In this document: piece by piece, positions 1 to 13,816 of the stretch
Layout: every line of letters starts with the position of its first letter
Position numbering within the stretch: the first letter of the stretch is position 1
From: Campylobacter devanensis
Lineage (GTDB): Bacteria; Campylobacterota; Campylobacteria; Campylobacterales; Campylobacteraceae
NCBI RefSeq assembly: GCF_002139915.1
Contig: NZ_CP018788.1
Location: forward strand, 1-64,000
Length of the DNA stretch: 64,000 nucleotides
Direction: 5' to 3'
Made by a program: the position numbers and the translations under genes
The notes under the pieces: generated by a model
Told to the model about the DNA's origin: nothing
Seen by the model: only the letters and a program-made list of their open reading frames with translations
Databases searched by the model: none

Positions 1-1311
1 TTGCTAGGCACAAAAGCGCTTGAAATTTTGGGTCAAGAGATCTCCAAAAGCGAGATGGATAATTACATTTCACGGATTAAATTTAGCGAAAAAGGTTCAA
101 ATTCTCAAAGAGTTATTTTTATCGCTCCTAATGAGCTTATAGCCAAATTTATCCAAACAAAATATGCTAATAAACTAGCTAATATCTACGAAGTTCACAC
201 AGGTATAAAGCCTGAGGTTTTAATCACAACCCAAAAGGCAAATTTAAGTATAAAATCAAAAGATGTAAATGTAAAAGAAATTAGAAGTCAAAGTTCACTA
301 TTAAATCCTAGCTATACATTTGATAACTTCGTTGTTGGCGATTCCAATCAATTTGCATTTATTAGTTCAAAACAAGTTGCAAGCAATCCAGGAAAAGCAT
401 ATAATCCGCTATTTATCTATGGTTCAACCGGCCTTGGTAAAACACATCTTTTACAATCAATTGGTAATGAGTGCTTAGAACATGGCAAAACGGTTATTTG
501 TATTACAAGTGAGCAATTCACTAGTGATTTTATACGAAATCTAGAAAACCGAACTATGAATAAATTTAAAGAAAAATATCGTAATTGCGATGTTTTACTG
601 ATTGATGATGTGCAGTTTTTTCACAAATCAGAAAAAACACAAGAAGAATTTTTTCACACCTTTAATGAAATTCACGCTAAAAAAGGTCAAATAGTAATGA
701 CCTCGGACAAACCTCCAAAAATGTTAAAAGATTTTGAAGAGCGTCTAAAAAGTCGATTTGAATGGGGATTAATGGCTGATATTACGCCACCAGAGCTTGA
801 TACCAAAATTAGAATTATTAAAACAAAATGTGAATTTGATAAGATAGAACTAAGTGATGATATAATCGAATATATCGCTTCAAATATGGGTGATAATATT
901 AGAGAAATTGAAAGCGCAATTATAAATATTAACGCTTTTGCAAATATTATGCGTCAAGATATCACACTTGAATTTGCCAAAAATGTAATAAAAGATCAGA
1001 TAAAAGAGAAAAAAGAAGCTATAAGTCTAGAAAATATAATAAAAGATGTAGCACATGAAATGAATATTAAACCAAGTGACATAAAAAGTAAAAATCGTAC
1101 TAAAAATATCGTAGAAGCTCGTAGAATTTGTATATATCTAGCCAAAACTCTCACTCCAAACTCTATGCCTCAGCTCGCATCACACTTTGGATTAAAAGAC
1201 CATAGCGCAGTTAGTCACAATATTAAAAAAATTAATAATCTAATGGAAAATGATAGCTATTTTAAAGCTAGATTAGAAGAGTTAAAAAATAAAATATTAT
1301 CAAAGGAATAG
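1..1311 (+). CDS. dnaA: Chromosomal replication initiator protein DnaA
   Basis: DnaA binds DnaA boxes at oriC, melts the origin and loads the DnaB helicase. The 436-residue product has an N-terminal oligomerisation domain (about 1-85), an AAA+ core with Walker A GSTGLGKTH at 141-149 and Walker B LLIDDVQF near 199-206, and a C-terminal helix-turn-helix containing the DnaA signature around EARRICIYLAKTL and DHSAVSHNIKKI. The start is TTG at the first base of the window, matching the usual family start (MLG...), so the sequence was probably linearised here. dnaN follows after the putative origin. Confidence 0.98.
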   Translation: MLGTKALEILGQEISKSEMDNYISRIKFSEKGSNSQRVIFIAPNELIAKFIQTKYANKLANIYEVHTGIKPEVLITTQKANLSIKSKDVNVKEIRSQSSLLNPSYTFDNFVVGDSNQFAFISSKQVASNPGKAYNPLFIYGSTGLGKTHLLQSIGNECLEHGKTVICITSEQFTSDFIRNLENRTMNKFKEKYRNCDVLLIDDVQFFHKSEKTQEEFFHTFNEIHAKKGQIVMTSDKPPKMLKDFEERLKSRFEWGLMADITPPELDTKIRIIKTKCEFDKIELSDDIIEYIASNMGDNIREIESAIININAFANIMRQDITLEFAKNVIKDQIKEKKEAISLENIIKDVAHEMNIKPSDIKSKNRTKNIVEARRICIYLAKTLTPNSMPQLASHFGLKDHSAVSHNIKKINNLMENDSYFKARLEELKNKILSKE

Positions 1312-1444
1312 TGAATATGTGTGAAAATTCCCTTCAAAATTTTTCAATAAAATTTACCCAATTTTACGGTGTTTTGTGTAGTTATTCACAAAATCAACAA
1401 ACCAACTAAAAAGAAAAAATAAATTTAAAAAATAAAGGCAAAAA
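1312..1444. other. oriC: Probable replication origin region (oriC) between dnaA and dnaN
   Basis: This 133-base spacer contains one exact epsilonproteobacterial DnaA box, TTATTCACA at 1382-1390. Two near matches lie in the opposite orientation (7 of 9), at 1310-1318 (AGTGAATAT) and 1320-1328 (TGTGAAAAT). The 3' part (about 1405-1440) is almost pure A/T and could serve as the unwinding element. In Campylobacter the dnaA-dnaN spacer is the expected origin. Only one box is perfect, so further boxes may lie upstream of dnaA, outside the window. The role is inferred. Confidence 0.6.
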
Positions 1445-4848
<3,404 letters not shown>

Positions 4849-4856
4849 GGATAGAT

Positions 4857-5300
4857 ATGGAAAATTTAAAATATGGTGAAAAGATTATAGCTGAATTTGA
4901 TATAGATAAGGATTTTGAGATATGGCCAAATAGTGCTAATAAAGATTATGCGATCAAAATCACTCTACCAGAGTTTGTTTGCTTTTGTCCAAGGAGTGGC
5001 TATCCGGATTTTGCTACAATTTATCTAACCTATGTCCCTGATAAATTTGTAGTAGAGTTAAAGGCTCTAAAATTATATATAAATAGCTTTTTAAATCGCC
5101 ATATAAGTCATGAATCTAGTATAAATGAAATTTACGATACTCTAGATAATAAGCTAAAACCAAAATATCTAAGAGTTGTTGGTGATTTTAATCCAAGGGG
5201 CAATGTCCATACGATTATAGAAGTTGATAGCAATATGATAAAAGAGCAAAAATATGACACAAGCTCTATAGTATTTGAAAATACTAGGAAATTTAACTAA
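4857..5300 (+). CDS. queF: NADPH-dependent 7-cyano-7-deazaguanine reductase QueF
   Basis: QueF reduces preQ0 to preQ1 in queuosine biosynthesis, the only known biological nitrile reduction. The 147-residue protein matches the short type I (YkvM-like) form. The nucleophilic cysteine is probably C44 in FVCFCPRSGYPDFA, with acid D51, and the family substrate/NADPH motif appears as VELKALKLY at 67-75. The start lies 8 bases after gyrB and the stop overlaps the next start (TAATG). There is no room for a preQ1 riboswitch in front of it. Confidence 0.93.
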   Translation: MENLKYGEKIIAEFDIDKDFEIWPNSANKDYAIKITLPEFVCFCPRSGYPDFATIYLTYVPDKFVVELKALKLYINSFLNRHISHESSINEIYDTLDNKLKPKYLRVVGDFNPRGNVHTIIEVDSNMIKEQKYDTSSIVFENTRKFN

Positions 5301-6550
5301 TGATAAATCCAAAACTTATTGAACATATTTTCAAAGCAGCCAATATATCAAGGTGGAATGACTATCCTAAGATGGTTGAGCTATCAGAGCTAGATAAACA
5401 AGCTCATAAATTTATAATAGCATATTTCATCGCAAAGCTTGAAAATGATGTAGATATGCGTTATATAATAGAAGGTGGAGTTTTTGAGTTTTTAAGTAGA
5501 GTTGTGGTAACTGATATTCGCCCAGATGTCTTTCATCATATCCAAAAAACCAAAGCTTGTGAGATAAATAACTGGGTTTTGACAAATTTAGAACCATTAA
5601 TAGAAGATATCGAAGATGGTAAATTTTTAGATAGATTTAAGAGTTATTTAGAAGACAAAGGCCACAAAAAAGAGAGATTAATTTTAAAAGCTGCTAGTTA
5701 TTTAGCTACTAAGTGGGAATTTAGCATTGTATATCAAACTAGTAAATTTTTAAATGATATCGATGAATTAAAGCAAAAAGTAGATGAAGAGCTAGAAGAT
5801 TATTATGAATTAATCGGCGTTAGAAAGATCGCTATGAATCAAAAATTAGCTCGCATAGTCGATCTAAGTGGAAGATTAAGATTTCAAAAGCGTTGGGCTC
5901 AGACAAATAGAATTCCAGAAACAGCAGTTTTAGGTCATATGCTAGTTGTAGCGATATTTGGCTATTTTTATTCAATCAAAGTTGGAGCAAATTCAAAACG
6001 ATTAGAAAATAACTTTTATTGTGCTTTGTTCCATGATCTACCTGAGAGCTTAACTCGTGATATTATAAGCCCTGTTAAATATGGTATTGATGGGTTAAAT
6101 GAGATAATTAGCGATTATGAGATGAGATTAATCGAAGATAAGATTCTTCCATATGTCCCACAAAGTTTTAGAGATGAATTTAGCTATATTTTGGGTGTTA
6201 GAAGCGATGATGGGGTCTTTAAAAAAGATGAATTTGAAAATAGAATTTGTCGCACAACTCCACAACCATATCACGGAAGTATGAGTAATGTCAATGATGA
6301 TGAGTACAATAGCATTGATGGCAAGGCTTTGAAATATTGTGATAGATTAGCTGCTTTTGTCGAGGCTGGACTCTCTATAAGCTATGGTGTTAAAAACAAG
6401 GATTTAGTAAGAGGATTTCAAAATATAAGAGCTAAATTCAAAAAAAGCCCAAAAATTGAAGGGGTGGATTTTGATAAAATTTGTAGAGATTTTATGAAAG
6501 ATTTAGATATAGAAAACCTCTCCCCAGATGACTGCGGCACACACCTATAA
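5300..6550 (+). CDS. HD-domain phosphohydrolase, YfbR-like
   Basis: This 416-residue protein has an HD metal-dependent phosphohydrolase domain in its C-terminal half: H213, the H245-D246 pair in ALFHDLPES, E249, D254, the PVKYG segment, and a later aspartate in KYCDRLAAF. The arrangement HD..E....D....PVKY is that of YfbR-type 5'-deoxynucleotidases. The N-terminal 190 residues are helical and unassigned, and make it about twice the size of YfbR. A nucleotidase role is an inference; a (p)ppGpp or cyclic-nucleotide substrate is not excluded. It overlaps queF by one base. Confidence 0.8.
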   Translation: MINPKLIEHIFKAANISRWNDYPKMVELSELDKQAHKFIIAYFIAKLENDVDMRYIIEGGVFEFLSRVVVTDIRPDVFHHIQKTKACEINNWVLTNLEPLIEDIEDGKFLDRFKSYLEDKGHKKERLILKAASYLATKWEFSIVYQTSKFLNDIDELKQKVDEELEDYYELIGVRKIAMNQKLARIVDLSGRLRFQKRWAQTNRIPETAVLGHMLVVAIFGYFYSIKVGANSKRLENNFYCALFHDLPESLTRDIISPVKYGIDGLNEIISDYEMRLIEDKILPYVPQSFRDEFSYILGVRSDDGVFKKDEFENRICRTTPQPYHGSMSNVNDDEYNSIDGKALKYCDRLAAFVEAGLSISYGVKNKDLVRGFQNIRAKFKKSPKIEGVDFDKICRDFMKDLDIENLSPDDCGTHL

Positions 6551-6551
6551 A

Positions 6552-6640
6552 AAGTGCTCTGCTATGTTCCCATCCTGAAGCGGTGCTTTTTAAAAGCATT
6601 GCACAGGTCTAAGGAAAGGCGGATGAAATTATATCTATAT
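6552..6640. ncRNA. Structured intergenic element, candidate small RNA (strand unresolved)
   Basis: The spacer holds nested complementary segments: UUCC with GGAA, CCUG with CAGG, and a 10-bp inner hairpin (about 6573-6595) with two G-U pairs if read on the plus strand. On the minus strand a TATAAT box (6633-6628) precedes it and a T5 run (6556-6552) closes it, suggesting a transcript of about 70 bases, but there the two wobbles become A-C mismatches. Some plus-strand stretches recall 4.5S SRP RNA (CTCTG, GTTCCC, CAGGTC), yet the conserved helix-8 core with its GGAA tetraloop is not intact. Function is unknown. Confidence 0.4.
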
Positions 6641-6658
6641 TTTACTTAAAATAGGATT

Positions 6659-7090
6659 ATGATGAGTTATAAATTACATTTTTTATCTATTTTTCGTGAG
6701 CTTTTTGTTCCGCATTATCGATCACTAGAGTTTAGAGCTAAGATTTTTACCGCTATGTTAATTGCTAAAAATAGTATTTTAGATAGTGATTATCAAGAAG
6801 TTGAAGAGATAGCAAAAGATATATATGGTGATGATAAAAAGCGAATCCACATTCTAGTCCAAACGGTTAAAGAGTATGTAGAAAAGGCCACTCAAGGCTC
6901 TAAATTGAATTTAGATTTATTACTAAAAGATATAGATTATGAATTAAAAATGATAAAAAGATATGTTAAAAAGATTGATTTTGCGCATTTGCGTCGTTTG
7001 ATGGTTAATAGTGATGAGATAGATGCACATTTTCAACAACAAGTTTATGAGTTTTTTTTAAATGAAGTTAAAATTTATTCACATAGTTAA
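6659..7090 (+). CDS. Conserved hypothetical protein
   Basis: The product is a 143-residue, largely helical, charged cytoplasmic protein. It has no signal peptide, transmembrane segment or catalytic motif that I recognise. It begins with two adjacent in-frame ATG codons (6659 and 6662) behind AGGATT. Codon use and A/T content match its neighbours, which argues for a real gene. The next gene is convergent, and the structured element at 6552-6640 lies directly upstream and could act in its leader. I do not assign a function. Confidence 0.6.
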   Translation: MMSYKLHFLSIFRELFVPHYRSLEFRAKIFTAMLIAKNSILDSDYQEVEEIAKDIYGDDKKRIHILVQTVKEYVEKATQGSKLNLDLLLKDIDYELKMIKRYVKKIDFAHLRRLMVNSDEIDAHFQQQVYEFFLNEVKIYSHS

Positions 7091-7238
7091 TTAGTTTATA
7101 TTATATTGCAAATGATATATCTAAATAAAATGGCTCTTTTTGATTTTGTCTTTTAGTTTATTTTCTATTTTTGTTTTTTCTGCTGTGATTTTTATTGTTT
7201 CTTTTTCTAAAGTATCAAACATTACATTAAGCGTGAAA

Positions 7239-8303
7239 CTAATTAAGCCCTACAGCCCACTGCCAAAATGGCATTACATTATATGTGATTTTTTCAAATT
7301 TAGCTATTTGACTTTGTGAATTTGAGATTATATCTACTTTTTTTAAACCTAGATCATTACAGTGATTGCTTAGTTTTTTAGCTTTTAATATTGCAAGTTC
7401 AGATGGCAAAAATGGCAAAATCAAAATCCCATAACTCATATCAGGAATGATAAAATCAATTTGATTGCTATACTTTATCTCTTTTTTTAGCTTTAAAAGT
7501 TCGCAAAATACCATATTTGCTATTGTTGCTTTGGGATCTTTGTGTAGACTTAGAGTTGATTTTAGAGCAAAATTGCTAAAATATACCCGTTTTAAAGCGA
7601 TATTATCGTTGATATTTGAAATAGTTTTTATAAGATTTTGATCTTCTAAATCGGTTATATTTTGATAAAGTTTGTCTTTGCTAAGTTTCATATGAGTTTT
7701 TAGAGTTTTGTAAATCTTAAATGAATTTAACGGTTGATGTATAAAATTTGCGATATTTGCTAATATCTTACTATTTAGATCTCCTTTTGATGCTTTTATA
7801 TGCTTTTGCAAAAATGCCGTAGTTTCAAATTCGCTTAAAAATGGACTAAAAGCCAAATTCCCACGAATCAAAAAGTGGCTAAAAAGCGTTCTAGCTTCAT
7901 AATTTTTACGATAAAATAGTATAAACTCTTCATAATCCAGCCCGAGTATTTCAAGTTGATTTAATCCATCTATATGCAAAGAATTTAGATCAGTAGAGAT
8001 GATAATATTATCACAAATAGGCAGTTCTATTTTGGATTTTAGATTCTCAATTGCTAAGGCTTTGATATTTTTGGCCTTGATAAACTCATTTAAGTTATTA
8101 AGTTCTATACCAAAACTTCTTATATCATCTAAGTCTATATATAAAAAATTATTAAATTTACTTAAATGATTTAAAATTAATGAGCTTTTGCCGCTTCCAT
8201 TGGCTCCTTTTAGTAGAATTTTAGAGCCTTCTATGCGTATTTTTCGCTCTAAAAATTCTCTTGATTTTGGCTGGTTTTGATATAAATTTTCTAAGATATT
8301 CAA
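7239..8303 (-). CDS. AAA-family ATPase, DUF4143-like architecture
   Basis: This 354-residue protein has a Walker A motif GANGSGKSS near residue 34 and a short Walker B-like YIDLDDI. A region around YEEFILFY resembles the AAA_14/DUF4143 family of ATPases. A winged-helix-like stretch follows (LYQNITDLEDQNLIK), and the C terminus (IDFIIPDM) recalls the restriction-like fold found in some of these proteins. Family membership is an inference from pattern. The start is TTG, overlapping the rnhB stop as TTGA, so it is translationally coupled to rnhB. The cellular role is unknown. Confidence 0.65.
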   Translation of the reverse strand: MNILENLYQNQPKSREFLERKIRIEGSKILLKGANGSGKSSLILNHLSKFNNFLYIDLDDIRSFGIELNNLNEFIKAKNIKALAIENLKSKIELPICDNIIISTDLNSLHIDGLNQLEILGLDYEEFILFYRKNYEARTLFSHFLIRGNLAFSPFLSEFETTAFLQKHIKASKGDLNSKILANIANFIHQPLNSFKIYKTLKTHMKLSKDKLYQNITDLEDQNLIKTISNINDNIALKRVYFSNFALKSTLSLHKDPKATIANMVFCELLKLKKEIKYSNQIDFIIPDMSYGILILPFLPSELAILKAKKLSNHCNDLGLKKVDIISNSQSQIAKFEKITYNVMPFWQWAVGLN

Positions 8304-8869
8304 ATTTCATCCCCAAATAGCGAAGCCTCAAGTGCTTTTGGTTTAAAACTTTGTCTAGTTAATTTATTTGGGCCATATTTTTGTAGTGCTTCTATATGAG
8401 CTTTAACTCCATAGCCTTTATGTTTTGCGTAGCCAAAGTATGGATAAAAGCTATCAAAACGGCACATTTGCAAATCTCTACTAACTTTAGCAATTATACT
8501 AGCAGCGCTAACTTGTGGAATTTTAGCATCAGCTTTAATAATTGTCTCAATCCCATCAATACCATAATTACAGTTTCCATCATAGATGATTTGATGTTCT
8601 CTAAAGTGAAATTTAATCACCCTTAAAGCTCGTCTTAGACAATTGCTAAGGCCGATTTCATCTATAATTTTATTGTTAAAATATATGGTTACAAATTCAC
8701 ATTGTTGGATTAAGCTTGTATATATTTGTTCTCTTTTTTTAGGGGTTAGCTTTTTAGAATCGGTTAAATTTAACTTACTTAAATCGCTATTAAAAGCACA
8801 TCCACATACAACTAGCTCACCAGCTAAAGCGCCTCTACCAGCTTCATCAACACCGCAAATTTTAGTCAA
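8300..8869 (-). CDS. rnhB: Ribonuclease HII
   Basis: RNase HII cleaves RNA in RNA-DNA hybrids and removes single ribonucleotides from DNA. The 189-residue protein starts with the catalytic motif CGVDEAGRGALAG (Asp and Glu of the active site), followed by the conserved DSKKLTPKKR segment, IYDGN and ASIIAKVSRD. The start is TTG at 8869 with a good Shine-Dalgarno (AAGGAGAAATA). It slightly overlaps the end of the upstream TerC-like gene and overlaps the ATPase gene downstream by four bases. Confidence 0.94.
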   Translation of the reverse strand: MTKICGVDEAGRGALAGELVVCGCAFNSDLSKLNLTDSKKLTPKKREQIYTSLIQQCEFVTIYFNNKIIDEIGLSNCLRRALRVIKFHFREHQIIYDGNCNYGIDGIETIIKADAKIPQVSAASIIAKVSRDLQMCRFDSFYPYFGYAKHKGYGVKAHIEALQKYGPNKLTRQSFKPKALEASLFGDEI

Positions 8870-9833
8870 TATTTCTCCTTTTTAACACTGAGTGAATAAG
8901 TGCTAAGGCGATAAATAGCATACTAGCTGTGCCAGTTATAATCTCACTAACTTCGTAAAAAATTTTAATAAACATTATCACTGCTAGAGCTAAAATCGCA
9001 TAATGTGCACCGTGTTCAAGATAGATAAAACTCTCAAGTATCTTTTTACGAACCATATAGATAGTAAGACTTCTTACAAACATAGCTCCAATACCAAGCC
9101 CAATCATAATAATAAAAATATCTTGACTCATTGCAAAAGCTCCAATAACCCCATCAAAGCTAAAGCTAGCATCTAAAATTTCAAGATATAAAAAACCCAT
9201 TATCCCGCTTTTAATTCCACTTGTATTAAATATCTCATCAAACATCCCTAGCCCTAAATACAGCACTATAGCACTAAAATATGCGATGGCATAGGTAGAA
9301 TTTTGGGTTAGCATAATTAGGATTATTCCAGTTAAAATAGCAATAAAAAGAGTTATATTTTGAGATTTTGAAAGGGTTTTAATTAAATGATTATCCTCTA
9401 AAAATCTAATCCATTTTGTCTCTTTTTCTTCAAAAAAGAATGATAAAAATACCATTAGTAAAAATCCGCCACCAAAGATATAAATTTGATTTTTATTACT
9501 ATGTAGAGCGTGATGATACTCATCTGGATTATTTAGTGCTAAATTTAGCGTCTGTAGCATCCCCATATCAGAAGCAATTGATACAATAAGAATTGGAAAT
9601 AAAAATCTCATTCCAAAGACAGCAATAGGAATTCCATAGATGATAAATCGCCTTTGCCATACTTGAGACATATGACGTAAAATTCTAGCATTTACCACAG
9701 CATTATCAAAGCTTAAGCTAACTTCAAGAATAATTAATAAAATACAGATATAAACAGCAACAAATCCACCTAAAAAATATGCTGCTACTAGACCTAAGAT
9801 TGTTAAAATAAATGATGAATAGAAGTATTTCAT
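8862..9833 (-). CDS. DUF475 / TerC-superfamily integral membrane protein
   Basis: This 323-residue polytopic membrane protein contains two TerC-superfamily signature repeats, EVSLSFDNAVVNA near residue 37 and DASFSFDGVIGAFA in the second half, each placing acidic residues inside the membrane. Relatives in this superfamily (TerC, Alx, MeeF) are linked to Mn2+ export and tellurite resistance; a metal-ion role here is an inference. The start ATG overlaps the stop of the NERD gene (ATGA). A second TerC-like gene lies at 62932-63651. Confidence 0.82.
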   Translation of the reverse strand: MKYFYSSFILTILGLVAAYFLGGFVAVYICILLIILEVSLSFDNAVVNARILRHMSQVWQRRFIIYGIPIAVFGMRFLFPILIVSIASDMGMLQTLNLALNNPDEYHHALHSNKNQIYIFGGGFLLMVFLSFFFEEKETKWIRFLEDNHLIKTLSKSQNITLFIAILTGIILIMLTQNSTYAIAYFSAIVLYLGLGMFDEIFNTSGIKSGIMGFLYLEILDASFSFDGVIGAFAMSQDIFIIMIGLGIGAMFVRSLTIYMVRKKILESFIYLEHGAHYAILALAVIMFIKIFYEVSEIITGTASMLFIALALIHSVLKRRNID

Positions 9834-10261
9834 GATTTAAAAAATAGCCTAGAAACTGCTAACTCACTAGCTGCAGATTTCAAATTTTCTTTAGCATCAC
9901 TTTTGCTGATATTTGGAAAAATCGCACGCATCTCTACATTAATTGGTGTACGATTAAAGTTTTCATTAAGCACAGAAAGGATTATATTTTTGTATTTACT
10001 AGCTTGATTAAATGGCGAATTATTCTCATCGATATTGTCTAAAGATTTCCAGTTTTTAACCTCTATTATATAAATTCCAAGCATTGGGTGAATAAGTAAA
10101 ATATCAATTTCGTAAATTATATTGGCATTTTGAAATTTAGCTTTTGGTATTAGGTAGTAGTTTTCATTGCTATGTTGTAAGATTGATATTAAAGATTTAA
10201 TTACTATCTCTTCGCCTTTTAGATATTTAACTAGAAATTTTTCTATATTAATAATCCCCAT
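9830..10261 (-). CDS. NERD nuclease-related domain protein, apparently shortened
   Basis: The 143 residues form a NERD domain: a restriction-like core with EIDILLIHP and the catalytic-type EVKNWK, then the segment IFPNISKSDA and the ending SRLFFKS. In many NERD proteins this point is followed by a UvrD-type helicase, and here the frame stops just where that linker would begin. It may therefore be the N-terminal stub of a larger protein or a genuine stand-alone NERD protein. RBS AAAGGAGCAGT precedes the ATG. The TGA overlaps the next ATG. Confidence 0.65.
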   Translation of the reverse strand: MGIINIEKFLVKYLKGEEIVIKSLISILQHSNENYYLIPKAKFQNANIIYEIDILLIHPMLGIYIIEVKNWKSLDNIDENNSPFNQASKYKNIILSVLNENFNRTPINVEMRAIFPNISKSDAKENLKSAASELAVSRLFFKS

Positions 10262-10340
10262 ACTGCTCCTTTGAGTAAGTTATAATTAAAGAATTTAAAT
10301 CTTAAATTAGATCTGAATTTAGTTTACCGCATACTCAAAT

Positions 10341-10353
10341 GCCCCAAAGGGGC
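10341..10353 (-). terminator. Stem-loop after the AMIN-domain gene
   Basis: A perfect 5-bp GC stem with a three-base loop (GCCCC-AAA-GGGGC) lies 5 bases beyond the stop of the gene at 10358-11068. Only ATTTGAG follows it on the minus strand, so termination efficiency is uncertain. Confidence 0.4.
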
Positions 10354-10357
10354 TAGA

Positions 10358-11068
10358 TTATCTAAGTGTTAGCGTATATCCATTGCCGCTTTGTCGGATA
10401 GCGTAATGATAGTTACCATCTAGGGATAAAACCACTCTATAATAATCCTTATGAGCCCCGATTGTAGCTTTTTTTAGTGGGCCTTTTTGAACCTTTATAC
10501 TTTGAGTTGAAAACTCGCTACCTCTTTTAAAATCCATAACGATTTTATCAGGTTTATTAATGATAAAGTCTCTAAACATTTGATCTTTTGTGATTATTTC
10601 AATTTTAGAAGCAAATATATCAAATTTGATAAAATCCATAAATGCTATACTTTTTAGCGGTGGTTCTATTTTTGGTAGGACACTAAGCGGTTTTGGTGTA
10701 GCTTGTTTGGCTACTGCTTGTTTAGTCTGTTCATTTGTGGTAGTTACTGAGACATCTAAAGATGGAGTAGTCTCGCTACTTACTGGTGGCTGAGATAAGA
10801 TAATTATATCATCGTGCCAATCAAAACTAGCATTAATATCAATACTTTTTTGTTTTATGCTACCATCTACTGATTTATAACTAAATGTTGCTGTGACAAT
10901 CTCTCTAGCATCGCTTGGAAATTTAGCTACAACTCTATTTAATTTTGGCGGGTTTTCACTAATATTAGTTGAATCTAGTGTAGTAACATTAATATCATCT
11001 GGGGTAAATGGATTTTCTCTAGCTACGAGTGCTAAAACGCAGCTTGATATTAAAATAATCTTTTTCAT
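10358..11068 (-). CDS. CgpA-like periplasmic protein with AMIN domain
   Basis: The 236-residue protein has a hydrophobic N terminus consistent with a signal peptide, a variable Pro/Thr-rich middle, and a C-terminal AMIN-type beta domain (about 150-236), a fold that binds cell-wall or outer-membrane structures. Its place after recA, eno and an FtsB-like gene matches C. jejuni cgpA, which encodes an N-linked glycoprotein. Two bacterial N-glycosylation sequons of the D-X-N-X-S/T form are present: DINVT (N27) and DINAS (N79). The exact role is unknown. Confidence 0.72.
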   Translation of the reverse strand: MKKIILISSCVLALVARENPFTPDDINVTTLDSTNISENPPKLNRVVAKFPSDAREIVTATFSYKSVDGSIKQKSIDINASFDWHDDIIILSQPPVSSETTPSLDVSVTTTNEQTKQAVAKQATPKPLSVLPKIEPPLKSIAFMDFIKFDIFASKIEIITKDQMFRDFIINKPDKIVMDFKRGSEFSTQSIKVQKGPLKKATIGAHKDYYRVVLSLDGNYHYAIRQSGNGYTLTLR

Positions 11069-11075
11069 TTTTTAC

Positions 11076-13626
<2,551 letters not shown>

Positions 13627-13816
13627 TATTTTCCTTGTTTTTTGGTTATGCAAATGCTGGTATTTTATCTTAAAAAAGCTAATATGCTAATAAAATTTAC
13701 TAAATTTGAGATTTAAATTTTTATAAATTCAAGTTTTTGTGTAGTTTGTTTTCTTAATTATTATAAATCAACTTTTAGTATAATATATCACTAGTAGAAG
13801 AGTTGCTAACTCTAGG

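Noticed and set aside
4849-4856. preQ1 riboswitch upstream of queF
   Set aside because: Only 8 bases separate gyrB from queF and no preQ1 aptamer motif is visible near the end of gyrB.
6552-6640. Annotation of the element as 4.5S SRP RNA (ffs)
   Set aside because: Short similar strings are present but the conserved GGUCAGG / GGAA / AGCAGC helix-8 core could not be found, so I left it as an unassigned candidate.
7121-7222. Minus-strand frame of 33 codons (MFDTLEKETIKI...) in the 7091-7238 spacer
   Set aside because: It is lysine-rich by base composition, has no RBS and no recognised family, so it could be a gene remnant but is not supported as a gene.
13798-13816. AGAGTT-GCT-AACTCT stem after the GT4 gene as a terminator
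   Set aside because: A 6-bp stem of low GC content without a T-run on the minus strand is too weak to call.
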